The position numbers and the translations under genes were made by a program. DNA of 50,046 bases from an uncultured Oscillospiraceae bacterium. GTDB taxonomy: Bacteria > Bacillota > Clostridia > Oscillospirales > Oscillospiraceae. Shown here one piece after another: positions 23,504 through 31,955 of the stretch (positions are counted from its first letter, which is position 1; the number at the start of each line of letters is the position of its first letter). Location: the NCBI GenBank assembly GCA_910584045.1, contig CAJTYO010000018.1:1-50046 (forward strand), given 5' to 3'. The notes under the pieces are model-generated. The model had not been told where the DNA came from and did no database searches. It was given only the letters and a program-made list of their open reading frames with translations.

Positions 23504-25717
23504 TCAGGGCAGCAGCGCGCCCTCCGGCGCGATGATCGTACCAATGTCGCTGGGAGCAAAATAGCTGTTGAGAATCTCCACCGCTGTGGCTGCCAGAGCG
23601 GAGCCGCTGCGCCCCTGCTCGATAACCACCGCCACGGCGATCTCCGGCTCGTCAAAGGGGGCAAAGCAGACAAACACGCCGTTGGCGTTCTGCTCACCCA
23701 CCTGGGCGCTGCCGGTCTTGGCCCCGGCGGTGACGGTGCAGCCCGCGAAGTCCTTGGCAATGGTGCCCTTGGTGACCAGGTCGCCCATGCCCTTCTTCAC
23801 CGCCGCCAGGGTCTCCTCGCTCATGGCGGTCTCCGAGAGGACCTGGGGCTGGTGCTCATAGATGACGCCGCTGCCGTCATAGGCGGTGATGTTCTTCAGC
23901 AGGTGGGCGTCCAGCCGCTCGCCGCCCCGGACCAGGGTGGCGATATAGTTGGCCAGCTGGAGGGGGGTATACTCCTGGCTGGCCTGGCCGAAACCGGCCC
24001 AGGGGGCCTGGTCCTCACCGAGGGCGTTCTCGTGGCGCAGACCGGTGCGCTCGCCCAGCTCGATACCTGTGTGCTCCCCCAGACCGAAGGCGGCGGCAAA
24101 CTCGTTGAGCCGGTCCATGCCCAGCTGATAGCCCATCTCGGCGAAGAAGTAGTTGCAGGAGACGGTGATGGCGTCGCTGACATTGATGCGCCCGTGGCGT
24201 CCCCCGGAGCTGCGGTGGAGCCAGCAGCGGGCGTAGCTGTTGGGGTCCCCCGGGTAGCGCCAAATGCCGGTTGCGTTGATGCGCTGTTTTGTGGTGATGA
24301 TCCCGCTCTCCAGAGCTGCCACGGCGGTGAGCGGCTTAAAGGTGGAACCGGGGGCGTAGGCGCTGCTGACGGCCCGGTTGGTGTAGGGGGACGCGGGGTT
24401 CTGCGACAGAGTCTCCCAGTCCTCAGCGTAGGTCCGCTGGCTGTAGGTGGGGTAGGTGGCGGAGGCCAGGATCTCGCTGTCCTTCACGCCTACCACCACC
24501 GCCGCGCCGCCCACGCGCTCCATCAAAGCCGCCTCGTCCTCGTCCTCAGCCTCGCTCTTGGCCTGTTCCACGCCTCGGGCCAGGGCGGCCTCCACCTGGG
24601 CCTGGAAATCGATGTCAATGGTCAGGGCCACGGCGCCGCCGGGCTGGGGCTGGATGGAGTAGAGCTCGCTGGTGATCTTGCCATCCTGATTGGTGGTGAT
24701 CATCCGGGTGCCGTCCCGGCCTCTGAGATAGGATTCGAAGGCCAGCTCCACGCCGTTTTTGCCAACCTGGTCGTCCCAGGCGTAGTAGTGTTCGCCGGAG
24801 GGGTCCTCTCCGGCCTCCTTGGCCGCGTTATAGGCGGCGTTGAGTCCGTCCCGCTCCTCCCGGCTGTCGATGGCCCCTACCCGGCCCAGGATATGGGCCG
24901 CGCAGTCGGTGTGGTACTGCCGGACGGATTTACTGTCTACCACGGTTCCCGTAAAGCCGCCGTCGTTGAGCAGGGAGATCAGCTCCACGCTCACCCCCTC
25001 GGCCAGGACGTAGGGCACCGTGGCGGCGTTTTTCTCCAGGGTGCGCAGGCGCAGCTCATAGAGGACCCCCAGCACCAGCCGGGCTTCCCGGTCAGTAAAG
25101 GAGTCGGGAATGCCGAAGTCTTTCCGCATCAGTTTGATGAGCTGCTCCGCCGAGAGGGCGGAGGAGGTCTTCAGCTGGAACTCGCTGCGCAGATCCTCGC
25201 TCATCAGGGGCAGGCTGGTGGAGGCGGTGATCTCCGTGGCGGACCACTGGCGGTCCGTCAGATAGCTCCCGAACAGGGAGCGCTGTGCGCCGGATACATC
25301 GGCGAAGGTGTAAGCAAATGGGGGCGCCTCGGTGACAGGCAGGCCGTCGCCCCACGTGATGCCCTGGGTCTGGCACAGGCGAAGCAGACGCAGCAGGGCG
25401 TTGGCCGCGCTCTCGGAGTGGACGGTGTTTCCCTCGCCGGGAGTGAGGCCCTCCTCGTCCCGCACCTGCTCGGGGTCAAAGGTAATGGTGTAGATCTCCC
25501 GGTTGGACACCAGCACCTTCCCGTTGCGGTCGGTAATGATTCCCCGGGAGCTCTCCACGGTCTTGCTGGTGGTCACCTGGGTGGTGGACTGGGAGAGGAA
25601 GGTCTTGCCGTTGAGGATCTGCGTGTCGTAGAGGACGCCCACGAAGAGCAGGAGACAGACAGTGTATATACCCAGGAGCAGGTTGGAGCGCCTGAAAAAA
25701 TGCTTTGCGTTTTCCAC
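23504..25717 (-). CDS. mrdA: Penicillin-binding protein 2 (class B, elongasome transpeptidase)
   Basis: Peptidoglycan transpeptidase of 737 residues from a GTG at 25717, with AAGGA 8 bases upstream. No ATG fits the ribosome site. A membrane anchor (about residues 13-32) is followed by the class B dimerisation region (ESSRGIITDRNGKVLVSN) and the transpeptidase domain with SxxK in PGSTFKPLTA (Ser458), SxN in SCNYFF and KTG in GAKTGSAQ. It works with RodA and MreBCD in lateral wall synthesis. It follows mreC and mreD, the usual place, after a 67-bp gap. RodA and MreB are not in the window. Confidence 0.95.
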   Translation of the reverse strand: MENAKHFFRRSNLLLGIYTVCLLLFVGVLYDTQILNGKTFLSQSTTQVTTSKTVESSRGIITDRNGKVLVSNREIYTITFDPEQVRDEEGLTPGEGNTVHSESAANALLRLLRLCQTQGITWGDGLPVTEAPPFAYTFADVSGAQRSLFGSYLTDRQWSATEITASTSLPLMSEDLRSEFQLKTSSALSAEQLIKLMRKDFGIPDSFTDREARLVLGVLYELRLRTLEKNAATVPYVLAEGVSVELISLLNDGGFTGTVVDSKSVRQYHTDCAAHILGRVGAIDSREERDGLNAAYNAAKEAGEDPSGEHYYAWDDQVGKNGVELAFESYLRGRDGTRMITTNQDGKITSELYSIQPQPGGAVALTIDIDFQAQVEAALARGVEQAKSEAEDEDEAALMERVGGAAVVVGVKDSEILASATYPTYSQRTYAEDWETLSQNPASPYTNRAVSSAYAPGSTFKPLTAVAALESGIITTKQRINATGIWRYPGDPNSYARCWLHRSSGGRHGRINVSDAITVSCNYFFAEMGYQLGMDRLNEFAAAFGLGEHTGIELGERTGLRHENALGEDQAPWAGFGQASQEYTPLQLANYIATLVRGGERLDAHLLKNITAYDGSGVIYEHQPQVLSETAMSEETLAAVKKGMGDLVTKGTIAKDFAGCTVTAGAKTGSAQVGEQNANGVFVCFAPFDEPEIAVAVVIEQGRSGSALAATAVEILNSYFAPSDIGTIIAPEGALLP

Positions 25718-25784
25718 TGAGGAATTCCTTTCCGCGCCGCCGCACTCTGAGGCGGCGGCAGCCAAGTGTGTGGGCCCAAGCCCG

Positions 25785-26303
25785 TCAGTAGTCCGCCGCG
25801 CACCGCCGGGCGATGGCACGGTACAGCGGCAGCGCCAGCAGCAGTGCGGGCAGGGTCAGCAGCCCCTCCCCCGCCGCGATCCGGGCCATCAGGCCAAGAT
25901 ACCGGCCTCCGGCGAGAATCTGGACCAGCATCCTTCCCGCCGCCGTCACCAGCAGCGCCAGGGAGGACACCACCAGTCCGCATAAAAATCCCCGGGACAG
26001 CAGCCGCTCCGCGGCGGGGGGGGGCGCCGCCATGGCGGCCGCCGCCGGGAAGACGATGGTGAAAAATCCCCTGAATGGCGCGGGCAGCAGCAGGTCGCAG
26101 CACAGCCCGAAGAGGAGCGCGAAGACCGCCCCCCGGCGGGAGCCCTCAAACATCGCCACCAGCGCGGGCAGCAGGGGATAGAGAAACGGCGTCAGTCCCA
26201 AAACGCGGATATGGCAGAGAACAAGGGACTGAAGAGCGCACAGTCCCAGTGTGGCCAGCGCGTAAACCGCCCACTTGAATACCACATAGCTCTTTGGCAG
26301 CAT
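25785..26303 (-). CDS. mreD: Rod shape-determining protein MreD
   Basis: Integral membrane protein of 172 residues with about five hydrophobic segments and the MreD pattern (GLTPFLYPLLPALVAMFEG, FGLCCDLLLPAPFRGFFTIV). It links MreC to the elongation machinery. The stop of mreC is 13 bp upstream. Sequence conservation in this family is low, and the assignment rests mainly on topology and its place between mreC and mrdA. Confidence 0.9.
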   Translation of the reverse strand: MLPKSYVVFKWAVYALATLGLCALQSLVLCHIRVLGLTPFLYPLLPALVAMFEGSRRGAVFALLFGLCCDLLLPAPFRGFFTIVFPAAAAMAAPPPAAERLLSRGFLCGLVVSSLALLVTAAGRMLVQILAGGRYLGLMARIAAGEGLLTLPALLLALPLYRAIARRCAADY

Positions 26304-26316
26304 GGTCCGGCCCTCC

Positions 26317-27156
26317 TCAATCCACGATGTCGAAACCGGTGACCACGAAGACCTGGATCAGGCCCTCCAGCTCCGCCTCCGGCCGCAGCACCGCGTACTG
26401 GGACAGCCCATTGTCGCTGGCCCGAATCTCCTCCACATAGCCGATTACCAGCTGGGAGGGGTAGTAGCCGCCCAGGCCGGAGGTGAGAATGAGGTCGCCG
26501 GCCACCACGTCCGGGTCCGCGCCCAGATAGCCCAGGCGCAGCCGCCCCTCGCCCATCAGGGCGAAATCCCCCTGAGCCAGCACGCTGCCCCCGCTGCGGA
26601 AGACCATGGCCCCGATGGAGGTCTCGCTGTCCAGAATGGTGCGCACCGTGGACCAGTTCAGCCCTGCCTCCGTCACCACGCCAAGCAGGTAACCCTCCTC
26701 CGTCACCACGCAGTCGCCCACAACCACGTCGTGGGCGGTGCCCTTGTTGATGGTCAGCAGGCTATACCAGTTGGAGGCGTCCTGGACCAGGACCCGGGCG
26801 GACTCCAGGTGGAGGTCCCGCCGCTGCTCCCGCAGCTCGGCCACCTCCCGCAGACGGACGTTTTCCTCCCGGTCGGCCTGGGCCTGCCGGACGGTCTCCT
26901 CCATCTTCGCAATCTGCCGCTTCAGCTGGCGGTTCTCCTCCTCCAGCGCGTCGAAGCCCGCGAAGTAGTCCGTCCAGCGCTGCACGCTCTCCGACAAATT
27001 AGCGGAGGCGGAGCGGAAAGGGGCGGTGATGATCCCCGCCAGATTGGGCAGCGCGGCGGAGGTTGTGGAAAAGTAGGTCATGATGCTCAGCAGCACGGCG
27101 ATGGCTGCCGCCAGCGACAGAAGCATAATGATAAAATGATTGGATGGACGCTTCAA
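26317..27156 (-). CDS. mreC: Rod shape-determining protein MreC
   Basis: Scaffold protein of 279 residues: one N-terminal membrane helix (residues 8-30), a coiled coil (about 62-108, ALEEENRQLKRQIAKMEETV and onward), then the beta-barrel domain facing the wall (VLVQDASNWYSLLTINKG, DCVVTEEGYLLGVVTE, LILTSGLGGYYPSQLVIG). It activates PBP2 in the elongasome. It overlaps maf by ATGA. Confidence 0.95.
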   Translation of the reverse strand: MKRPSNHFIIMLLSLAAAIAVLLSIMTYFSTTSAALPNLAGIITAPFRSASANLSESVQRWTDYFAGFDALEEENRQLKRQIAKMEETVRQAQADREENVRLREVAELREQRRDLHLESARVLVQDASNWYSLLTINKGTAHDVVVGDCVVTEEGYLLGVVTEAGLNWSTVRTILDSETSIGAMVFRSGGSVLAQGDFALMGEGRLRLGYLGADPDVVAGDLILTSGLGGYYPSQLVIGYVEEIRASDNGLSQYAVLRPEAELEGLIQVFVVTGFDIVD

Positions 27157-27773
27157 AGGAGTTCCTCCTCGGAAAACAGATTCACGCCGAGCTCCGCCAG
27201 CATCCCGCCCAGCAGGAACAGCGGCAGACCCATCACGTTGAAATAGTCCCCCTCGATGCGGGAGACGAACAAAGCCGCCTTGCCTTGGGCTCCATAGGCC
27301 CCGGCTTTGTCCATGGGCTCGCCGGTGCGGATATAGCCCCAGATCTCATCCTGGGTCAGCGAACGGAAGGTGACGGCGGTGACCTCGCTCCGGGTTTCCA
27401 GCCGCTCCCCCTGCGCCACGGTCACGCCGGTGCGGACCTGGTGGGTCCTCCCCGATAGGGCGGAGAGCATGGTGTAGGCGTCCACCTGGTCCCGGGGCTT
27501 GCCCAGGCGGAGGCCGCCCAGAAAGACCATGGTGTCGGCGGCAATAATGATCGCTCGATGGTCGTTTACCAGATTGCGGGCGGACTCGGCCTTTCTCCGG
27601 CAGATGGAGGCGACGATCTCCTCTGGCGGGAGGGCGGGGTCGTAGGATTCATCCGCCTGGGGGACCAGGACCTCAAAATCCCGTATGCCGACCTGTGCCA
27701 GGAGCTGCCGCCGTCTGGGGGACTGGGAGGCCAGTATGATGCGCGGCACAGCGTTTCCTCCTCTCCCGGTCAT
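27153..27773 (-). CDS. maf: Maf-like nucleoside triphosphate pyrophosphatase
   Basis: House-cleaning pyrophosphatase of 206 residues that removes non-canonical nucleotides (dTTP/UTP type or modified bases). The family start is RIILASQSPRRRQLLAQVG, with the catalytic region AADTMVFLGGLRLGKPRD and YIRTGEPMDKAGAYGAQGKA. It overlaps dut upstream and mreC downstream by ATGA, the common Firmicutes order maf-mreCD. Confidence 0.93.
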   Translation of the reverse strand: MTGRGGNAVPRIILASQSPRRRQLLAQVGIRDFEVLVPQADESYDPALPPEEIVASICRRKAESARNLVNDHRAIIIAADTMVFLGGLRLGKPRDQVDAYTMLSALSGRTHQVRTGVTVAQGERLETRSEVTAVTFRSLTQDEIWGYIRTGEPMDKAGAYGAQGKAALFVSRIEGDYFNVMGLPLFLLGGMLAELGVNLFSEEELL

Positions 27774-28216
27774 CTGCCGGTGGAGCCGAAACGCCCCGCC
27801 CCTCTGGCTGTCTCGGCCAGCTCGGACACGAGCTCAATCTCCGGACACAATACCGGAATTACCATCAGCTGGGCGATCCGGTCGCCGGGCTCCACAGTAT
27901 AGTCCTCGTCCCGGAGATTGTACAACCCTACGTGCAGGGGGCCTCTGTAGTCGCAGTCGATCACGCCGATGCCGTTGGACAGCGTGATCCCCCGCCGGAT
28001 GCCCATTCCGCCCCGGACCGCCAGGATACCCACGTATCCCTCCGGAATCACTATCGCGATTCCCGTCGGGATCAGTGCCTGGCCTCCGGCGGGAACGACC
28101 GCCGCCTCGTCCAGACAGGCGTGGAGGTCGATGGCCGCCGCACCGGCGGTGGCATAGTAGGGATAGGGGATGCTGGTTCCGATCTTGTCCGACAGGGCCT
28201 GTATCTGTAATTTCAT
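27770..28216 (-). CDS. dut: dUTP diphosphatase with altered motif 2
   Basis: Trimeric dUTPase-type enzyme of 148 residues, splitting dUTP to dUMP and PPi. Motif 1 is AAIDLHA, motif 3 NGIGVIDCDYRGPLHVGLYN, motif 4 GDRIAQLMVIP, and motif 5 ARGAGRFGSTG is complete at the C-terminus. Motif 2 reads VRGGMGIRRG where the family has RSG or RSS. The Ser that contacts the phosphates is Gly here, as read directly from the codons at 28005-28016. It may be slower or have another partner residue. It overlaps maf by ATGA. Confidence 0.92.
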   Translation of the reverse strand: MKLQIQALSDKIGTSIPYPYYATAGAAAIDLHACLDEAAVVPAGGQALIPTGIAIVIPEGYVGILAVRGGMGIRRGITLSNGIGVIDCDYRGPLHVGLYNLRDEDYTVEPGDRIAQLMVIPVLCPEIELVSELAETARGAGRFGSTGR

Positions 28217-28253
28217 AGGGATAGTCCTTTACATATCGTAATGTTTATTTGTT

Positions 28254-28259
28254 ATTATA
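28254..28259 (-). promoter_or_regulatory. Possible -10 for the dut-maf-mreCD transcript
   Basis: Minus-strand TATAAT preceded by TTTTTG, 38 bases before dut and overlapping no gene. No good -35 is found, so the operon may also be read from the zapA promoter. Confidence 0.3.
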
Positions 28260-28276
28260 CAAAAACTGGAGCTCTT

Positions 28277-30361
28277 TTACTCCACGCCCCGGTAGAAAAG
28301 CCCTCTGGTGCAGTCCGCAGGCGCCGCAGCATTCTGCTCCAGGTAGGCGCCCAGAACGCGGACACACTCCTCCGCCGTCTCCGTGGTGAAGCGGAGCTGG
28401 GCCAGGGACAGGCCGCACCGGCGATACTCCGGCTTGTCGGCCAGAAAGAGCACCCGGCTGTTTTCGATCTCACTGCGGCAGCCATAGGCCGGGAGGATCG
28501 GGAAGCGCTCCCCCCTCCGGTCTGTCAGCTCATGTCCGCCGCGGCAGGGTCCGCAGAGGTTGCCCGACCAGCACCCCAGGGCGTTGGCGGTCAGGCAGTT
28601 CTCCGTCAGCATCAGCGGCAGACGGCCATAGACGATAGCCTCGCAGGGCAGGGCCTTCCGAAGGTCCCTGATCTGCTCATGCCGCAGCTCGAAGGACAGC
28701 ACGGCGCTTTTCAGTCCCCAGTCCAGACACTGCCGGAGGGAGAGGCTGTTGAAGATGTTCAGTCCAAAGCCGCCTCGCAGGGACAGTCCCAGCCGCTCCC
28801 CCAAAGAGAGCTGTCCGATGTTCTGCACCGCCGCGGAGGTGCAGCCCATTTCCTTCGCCAGTTCCAGCAGACGCAGCAGGGCAGGCATTTCGCCGTCTTT
28901 GCTGACTCGGGGCAGGACGGCGCAGAATTCAACGCCGGTGGGAAAGCTGCCGAACTCCTCCGCCCGCTCCGCCGGAAAGTAGACCACCGCCGGAGAAAGC
29001 CCCAGAAGGGCCCCTGACAGCTGAGAGCCCCGGGACAGGAAAACGGTAAGCGCAGGTCCCTCCGCTTCACAGCTGTTTTCCGGCAGAGGCGGCGCGGCCC
29101 CCTCTCTGCGCTCCGGGGGTTCGACCCGCAGGGAGGCCAGAGCGTCCAGCGCGTCCCGCCGCAGGGCGTTGATCGCGCTGGCTGGCAGAGAGAGCCCCGG
29201 GTCCAAGGCCGCCTCCACCGTCTCCGCGCGGAATACGGTGCCGCCGGTTTTGGACAGGCGGGCCTTTACATCCACCGCCTCCAGAGGACGGGTGCGGGCG
29301 GGCTCCGGAACGGGGCCCCGGGCCGCGGCGGCGCGGCCCTCTCCGTCGGCAGCTGTCAGCCGGGCGGGCTGCCCCGCCCGAATCTCCGCCGCAAGGGACA
29401 CGGCCACAGTCCGCATATCCCCCCGGTCATAGGCGGCCTTGGCCGCCCGGAAAAGGTCCGACGGGGCCGGTGCGTCCTCCGGCCGGGAGCCGAACATCTC
29501 CGGCCCGGGCTTTCCCCGCCAGTAGCCGTCGGTGAATCCCTCCCGGGAGAAGGCCAGCTCCAGCTGACGGCGTTCCTCCGCCGTGGGCCGTCGCTTCTCC
29601 CGCAGAAGGGCGGCGTAAATGCGGGTGACGACCGCCACATACTCGGGCCGTTTCATCCGCCCCTCCAGCTTCAGGATGGACACGCCCATATCCTCCAGCT
29701 CCGCCAGATGGTCTGCCAGACTGGCGTCCTTCAAGCTCAGGGGCCGGCCCATCCCTCCGCCGTCGAAGCGGTAGGGCAGACGGCAGGGCTGGGCGCAGGC
29801 GCCCCGGTTGCCGCTGCGCTGGCCGATGAGGGCGCTCATGGCGCACTGGCCGGACCAGCACATGCACAGCGCCCCGTGGGCGAAGACCTCGACGGCGATG
29901 GGGCTGTGCCGGCAGATGTGCCGTACATCGGCGGCGGAGAGCTCCCGGCCCAACACCACGCAGCGCATTCCCAGTCTCGCCGCCTCCTCCGCACCCGCCA
30001 GGGAGTGGATGGTCATTTGGGTGGAGCCGTGGAGGGGCAGGTCGGGGACAATCCGGCGGGCCAGCGCGGCCACGCCCCAGTCCTGAACAATAACCCCGTC
30101 CACGCCGCACCGGCTGGCCAGGCGCAAAAGCTCCCCCGCCTCACCCAGCTCCCGGTCGGAGAGGAGAGTGTTGACGGTGAGATACACCTTTGCTCCCCGA
30201 AGATGGCAGTAGGCGACGGCCTCGGGCAGCTGTCCGGCGGTGAAGTTCTCCGCGCTGCGGCGTGCGTTGAGCCGTCCGCAGCCCAGATACACCGCGTCCG
30301 CGCCGTTCTGCACCGCTGCGGCCATGGCTTCCCAGCGCCCGGCGGGGGAAAGAAGCTCCAT
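28277..30361 (-). CDS. U32 family peptidase (with DUF3656), probable RNA hydroxylation protein
   Basis: Protein of 694 residues. The U32 core occupies the first 300 residues (MELLSPAGRWEAMAAAVQNG, ADAVYLGCGRLNARRSAENF). The conserved cysteine cluster is MCWSGQCAMSALIGQRSGNR followed by GACAQPCRLPY, suited to an Fe-S cluster. A DUF3656-type middle and a second U32-like half (QNIGQLSLGERLGLSLRGGF) follow. E. coli relatives RlhA and TrhP hydroxylate rRNA or tRNA rather than act as proteases, so that role is likely. The ATG overlaps the zapA stop (TGATG), which fixes the start and implies coupling. An in-frame ATG at 30403 lies inside zapA. Confidence 0.9.
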   Translation of the reverse strand: MELLSPAGRWEAMAAAVQNGADAVYLGCGRLNARRSAENFTAGQLPEAVAYCHLRGAKVYLTVNTLLSDRELGEAGELLRLASRCGVDGVIVQDWGVAALARRIVPDLPLHGSTQMTIHSLAGAEEAARLGMRCVVLGRELSAADVRHICRHSPIAVEVFAHGALCMCWSGQCAMSALIGQRSGNRGACAQPCRLPYRFDGGGMGRPLSLKDASLADHLAELEDMGVSILKLEGRMKRPEYVAVVTRIYAALLREKRRPTAEERRQLELAFSREGFTDGYWRGKPGPEMFGSRPEDAPAPSDLFRAAKAAYDRGDMRTVAVSLAAEIRAGQPARLTAADGEGRAAAARGPVPEPARTRPLEAVDVKARLSKTGGTVFRAETVEAALDPGLSLPASAINALRRDALDALASLRVEPPERREGAAPPLPENSCEAEGPALTVFLSRGSQLSGALLGLSPAVVYFPAERAEEFGSFPTGVEFCAVLPRVSKDGEMPALLRLLELAKEMGCTSAAVQNIGQLSLGERLGLSLRGGFGLNIFNSLSLRQCLDWGLKSAVLSFELRHEQIRDLRKALPCEAIVYGRLPLMLTENCLTANALGCWSGNLCGPCRGGHELTDRRGERFPILPAYGCRSEIENSRVLFLADKPEYRRCGLSLAQLRFTTETAEECVRVLGAYLEQNAAAPADCTRGLFYRGVE

Positions 30362-30678
30362 CACCGCTTTTGCTGCTGGAGCTTCAGCAGCTGACGCTTG
30401 CACTCGCCCAGCTCCGCCTTGGCCTTGCTGGCGTCGTCCAGATAGCCCTTGAGCTGGCGGCGAAGATTTTCGGCGGCGGCCTGCTGCTTGAGCAGCTCGT
30501 CGGCCAGATTGGCGGCGGCCAGCACCGCTGCGTCCATGCGGCTGACCCGGCCGGCAGCCATGATGTCCGTCATCTTGTCGTCCACCAGGGTGGCGACTTT
30601 CTGCATATAGGAGGGGCTTTCCTCGCTGACCAGCGTGTACTCTGTGCCGCTGATGGTCACGGTGACCTTGTTTGCCAT
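30361..30678 (-). CDS. zapA: Cell division protein ZapA
   Basis: Small FtsZ-ring stabiliser of 105 residues. The N-terminal ZapA domain (VTVTISGTEYTLVSEESPSY, VATLVDDKMTDIMAA, RMDAAVLAAANLADELLKQQ) is followed by a C-terminal coiled coil to the end. It is the first gene of the minus-strand growth block, with the U32 gene directly coupled behind it. This adjacency is common in Clostridia. Confidence 0.92.
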   Translation of the reverse strand: MANKVTVTISGTEYTLVSEESPSYMQKVATLVDDKMTDIMAAGRVSRMDAAVLAAANLADELLKQQAAAENLRRQLKGYLDDASKAKAELGECKRQLLKLQQQKR

Positions 30679-30789
30679 ATTTCTGGCGCTCCCTTCTCTC
30701 TTCGTTATACCGCGGGCGCAGAGCGCCGCCTGGGTATGTGCGTACAGCCGGACCGCGGTCCGGAGCCGGAAAAATATTTTTATTCCTTT

Positions 30790-30817
30790 AGTATAACAGA
30801 TTCCGTCGGAAAAGCAA
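30790..30817 (-). promoter_or_regulatory. Promoter of the zapA-U32 transcript
   Basis: Minus strand TTGCTT, 16-base spacer, TATACT (30795-30790). The leader is about 105 bases. Confidence 0.45.
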
Positions 30818-30871
30818 TCAGATTTTCACGTCCCGACAGGGCTTGGATGAAAAATTTTTCCCGGTTGCCCA

Positions 30872-30900
30872 TTGACAAATCTCTGTTCGCCATGTACAAT
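30872..30900 (+). promoter_or_regulatory. Promoter of nagB
   Basis: TTGACA (30872-30877), 17-base spacer, TACAAT (30895-30900). The leader is about 65 bases, with ribosome site AAGGAG before the ATG. The 291-bp gap from 30679 to 30969 holds this and the divergent zapA promoter, nothing else recognised. Confidence 0.75.
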
Positions 30901-30969
30901 TTAACTGGCGGCATTTTCCTATCCGCCGGCAGCAGCTGTCAACAAATATGACGAAGGAGCATATATAAC

Positions 30970-31704
30970 ATGAAAATTTATGTGACCGAAGATTATCAGG
31001 CAATGAGCCGGAAAGCGGCCAACATTCTCTCCGCTCAGGTGATCCTGAAGCCCAACAGCGTGCTGGGCCTGGCCACTGGCTCCACGCCGGTGGGTATGTA
31101 CAAGCAGCTGGTCATCTGGTATGAAAAGGGCGACCTGGACTTCGCTGCGGTCAAGACTGTGAACCTGGACGAGTATGTCGGTCTGGAGCCCACCCACGAG
31201 CAGAGCTACCACCACTACATGCAGGAAAACCTCTTTGACCATGTGAACATCAACCCCGCCAACACCAACGTGCCCGACGGCCTGGCCGCCGATCCGAAGG
31301 CAGAGTGCGCCTGGTACAACCAGGTCATCCGCCAGCTGGGCGGCATCGACCTGCAGGTGCTGGGCATGGGCCACAACGGGCACATCGGCTTCAACGAGCC
31401 CGGCAACGCCTTCGAGCTGGAGACCCACGTGGTGGATCTCTCCGAGCGCACCATCGAGGCCAACGCCCGCTTCTTCGCCTCCGCCGACGAGGTGCCCCGT
31501 CAGGCCATGACCATGGGCATCAAATCCATCATGATGGCCAAGAAGATCCTTCTGATGGTCAGCGGAGAGGACAAGGCCGAGGCTGTCAAGCGCGCTTTCA
31601 CCGGCCCCGTCACCCCCCAGATGCCCGCCTCCATCCTCCAGCTGCACCCCTATGTCACCCTGGTGGGCGACAAGGCCGCGCTGAGCAAGCTGGTAGAGCA
31701 GTAA
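30970..31704 (+). CDS. nagB: Glucosamine-6-phosphate deaminase
   Basis: Enzyme of 244 residues converting glucosamine 6-phosphate to fructose 6-phosphate and ammonia, the entry of amino sugars into glycolysis. Signature motifs: LGLATGSTPVGMY (phosphate binding), VNLDEYVGL (catalytic Asp) and LGMGHNGHIGFNEPG (catalytic His). Its length is normal for the Firmicutes short form. It is monocistronic, and nagA is not in the window. It may be induced by amino sugars, but no operator is evident. Confidence 0.96.
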   Translation: MKIYVTEDYQAMSRKAANILSAQVILKPNSVLGLATGSTPVGMYKQLVIWYEKGDLDFAAVKTVNLDEYVGLEPTHEQSYHHYMQENLFDHVNINPANTNVPDGLAADPKAECAWYNQVIRQLGGIDLQVLGMGHNGHIGFNEPGNAFELETHVVDLSERTIEANARFFASADEVPRQAMTMGIKSIMMAKKILLMVSGEDKAEAVKRAFTGPVTPQMPASILQLHPYVTLVGDKAALSKLVEQ

Positions 31705-31865
31705 TACTTTTTCTGGAGAGAAATTGTATCAAAAAGAGCGTTAACCTGGAGACAAAACCAATGCTATTTCGGGAAGTCTGTCCGTCCCAGCCATAAGCCG
31801 CCATAGGCGTCCCGTGGGTGACGGTATGGCTCTTCCGATTTGGAAATCGCATACGGGCGAAAAGT
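31705..31865. other. Gene-free stretch with nested inverted repeats
   Basis: Between nagB and the terminator. AGCCATA (about 31789) pairs with TATGGCT (about 31826), and a smaller perfect hairpin CGATTT-GG-AAATCG follows near 31837. It may be an extended 3' UTR structure or a relic. No RNA family is recognised, and open frames on either strand lack start signals. Confidence 0.35.
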
Positions 31866-31906
31866 ACATAAAAAGCCCCGGCCACTCCGGCCGGGGCTTT
31901 TTATGT
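31866..31906. terminator. Bidirectional terminator, nagB / ROK kinase
   Basis: Perfect 18-bp stem, ACATAAAAAGCCCCGGCC against GGCCGGGGCTTTTTATGT, with a 5-base loop. The GC-rich core flanked by A5/T5 works in both directions. Confidence 0.92.
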
Positions 31907-31955
31907 GGTTCAGGCTGAGTGCTTTATAGCCAACAAACAGCGTATCTCAAGCGGC

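Noticed and set aside
23414..25720. Long plus-strand open frame opposite mrdA
   Set aside because: Same effect of codon bias; the minus strand carries all PBP2 motifs (SxxK, SxN, KTG).
30901..30969. Amino-sugar ribozyme or riboswitch before nagB
   Set aside because: The leader is only about 65 bases, too short for a glmS-type ribozyme, and no conserved core is seen.
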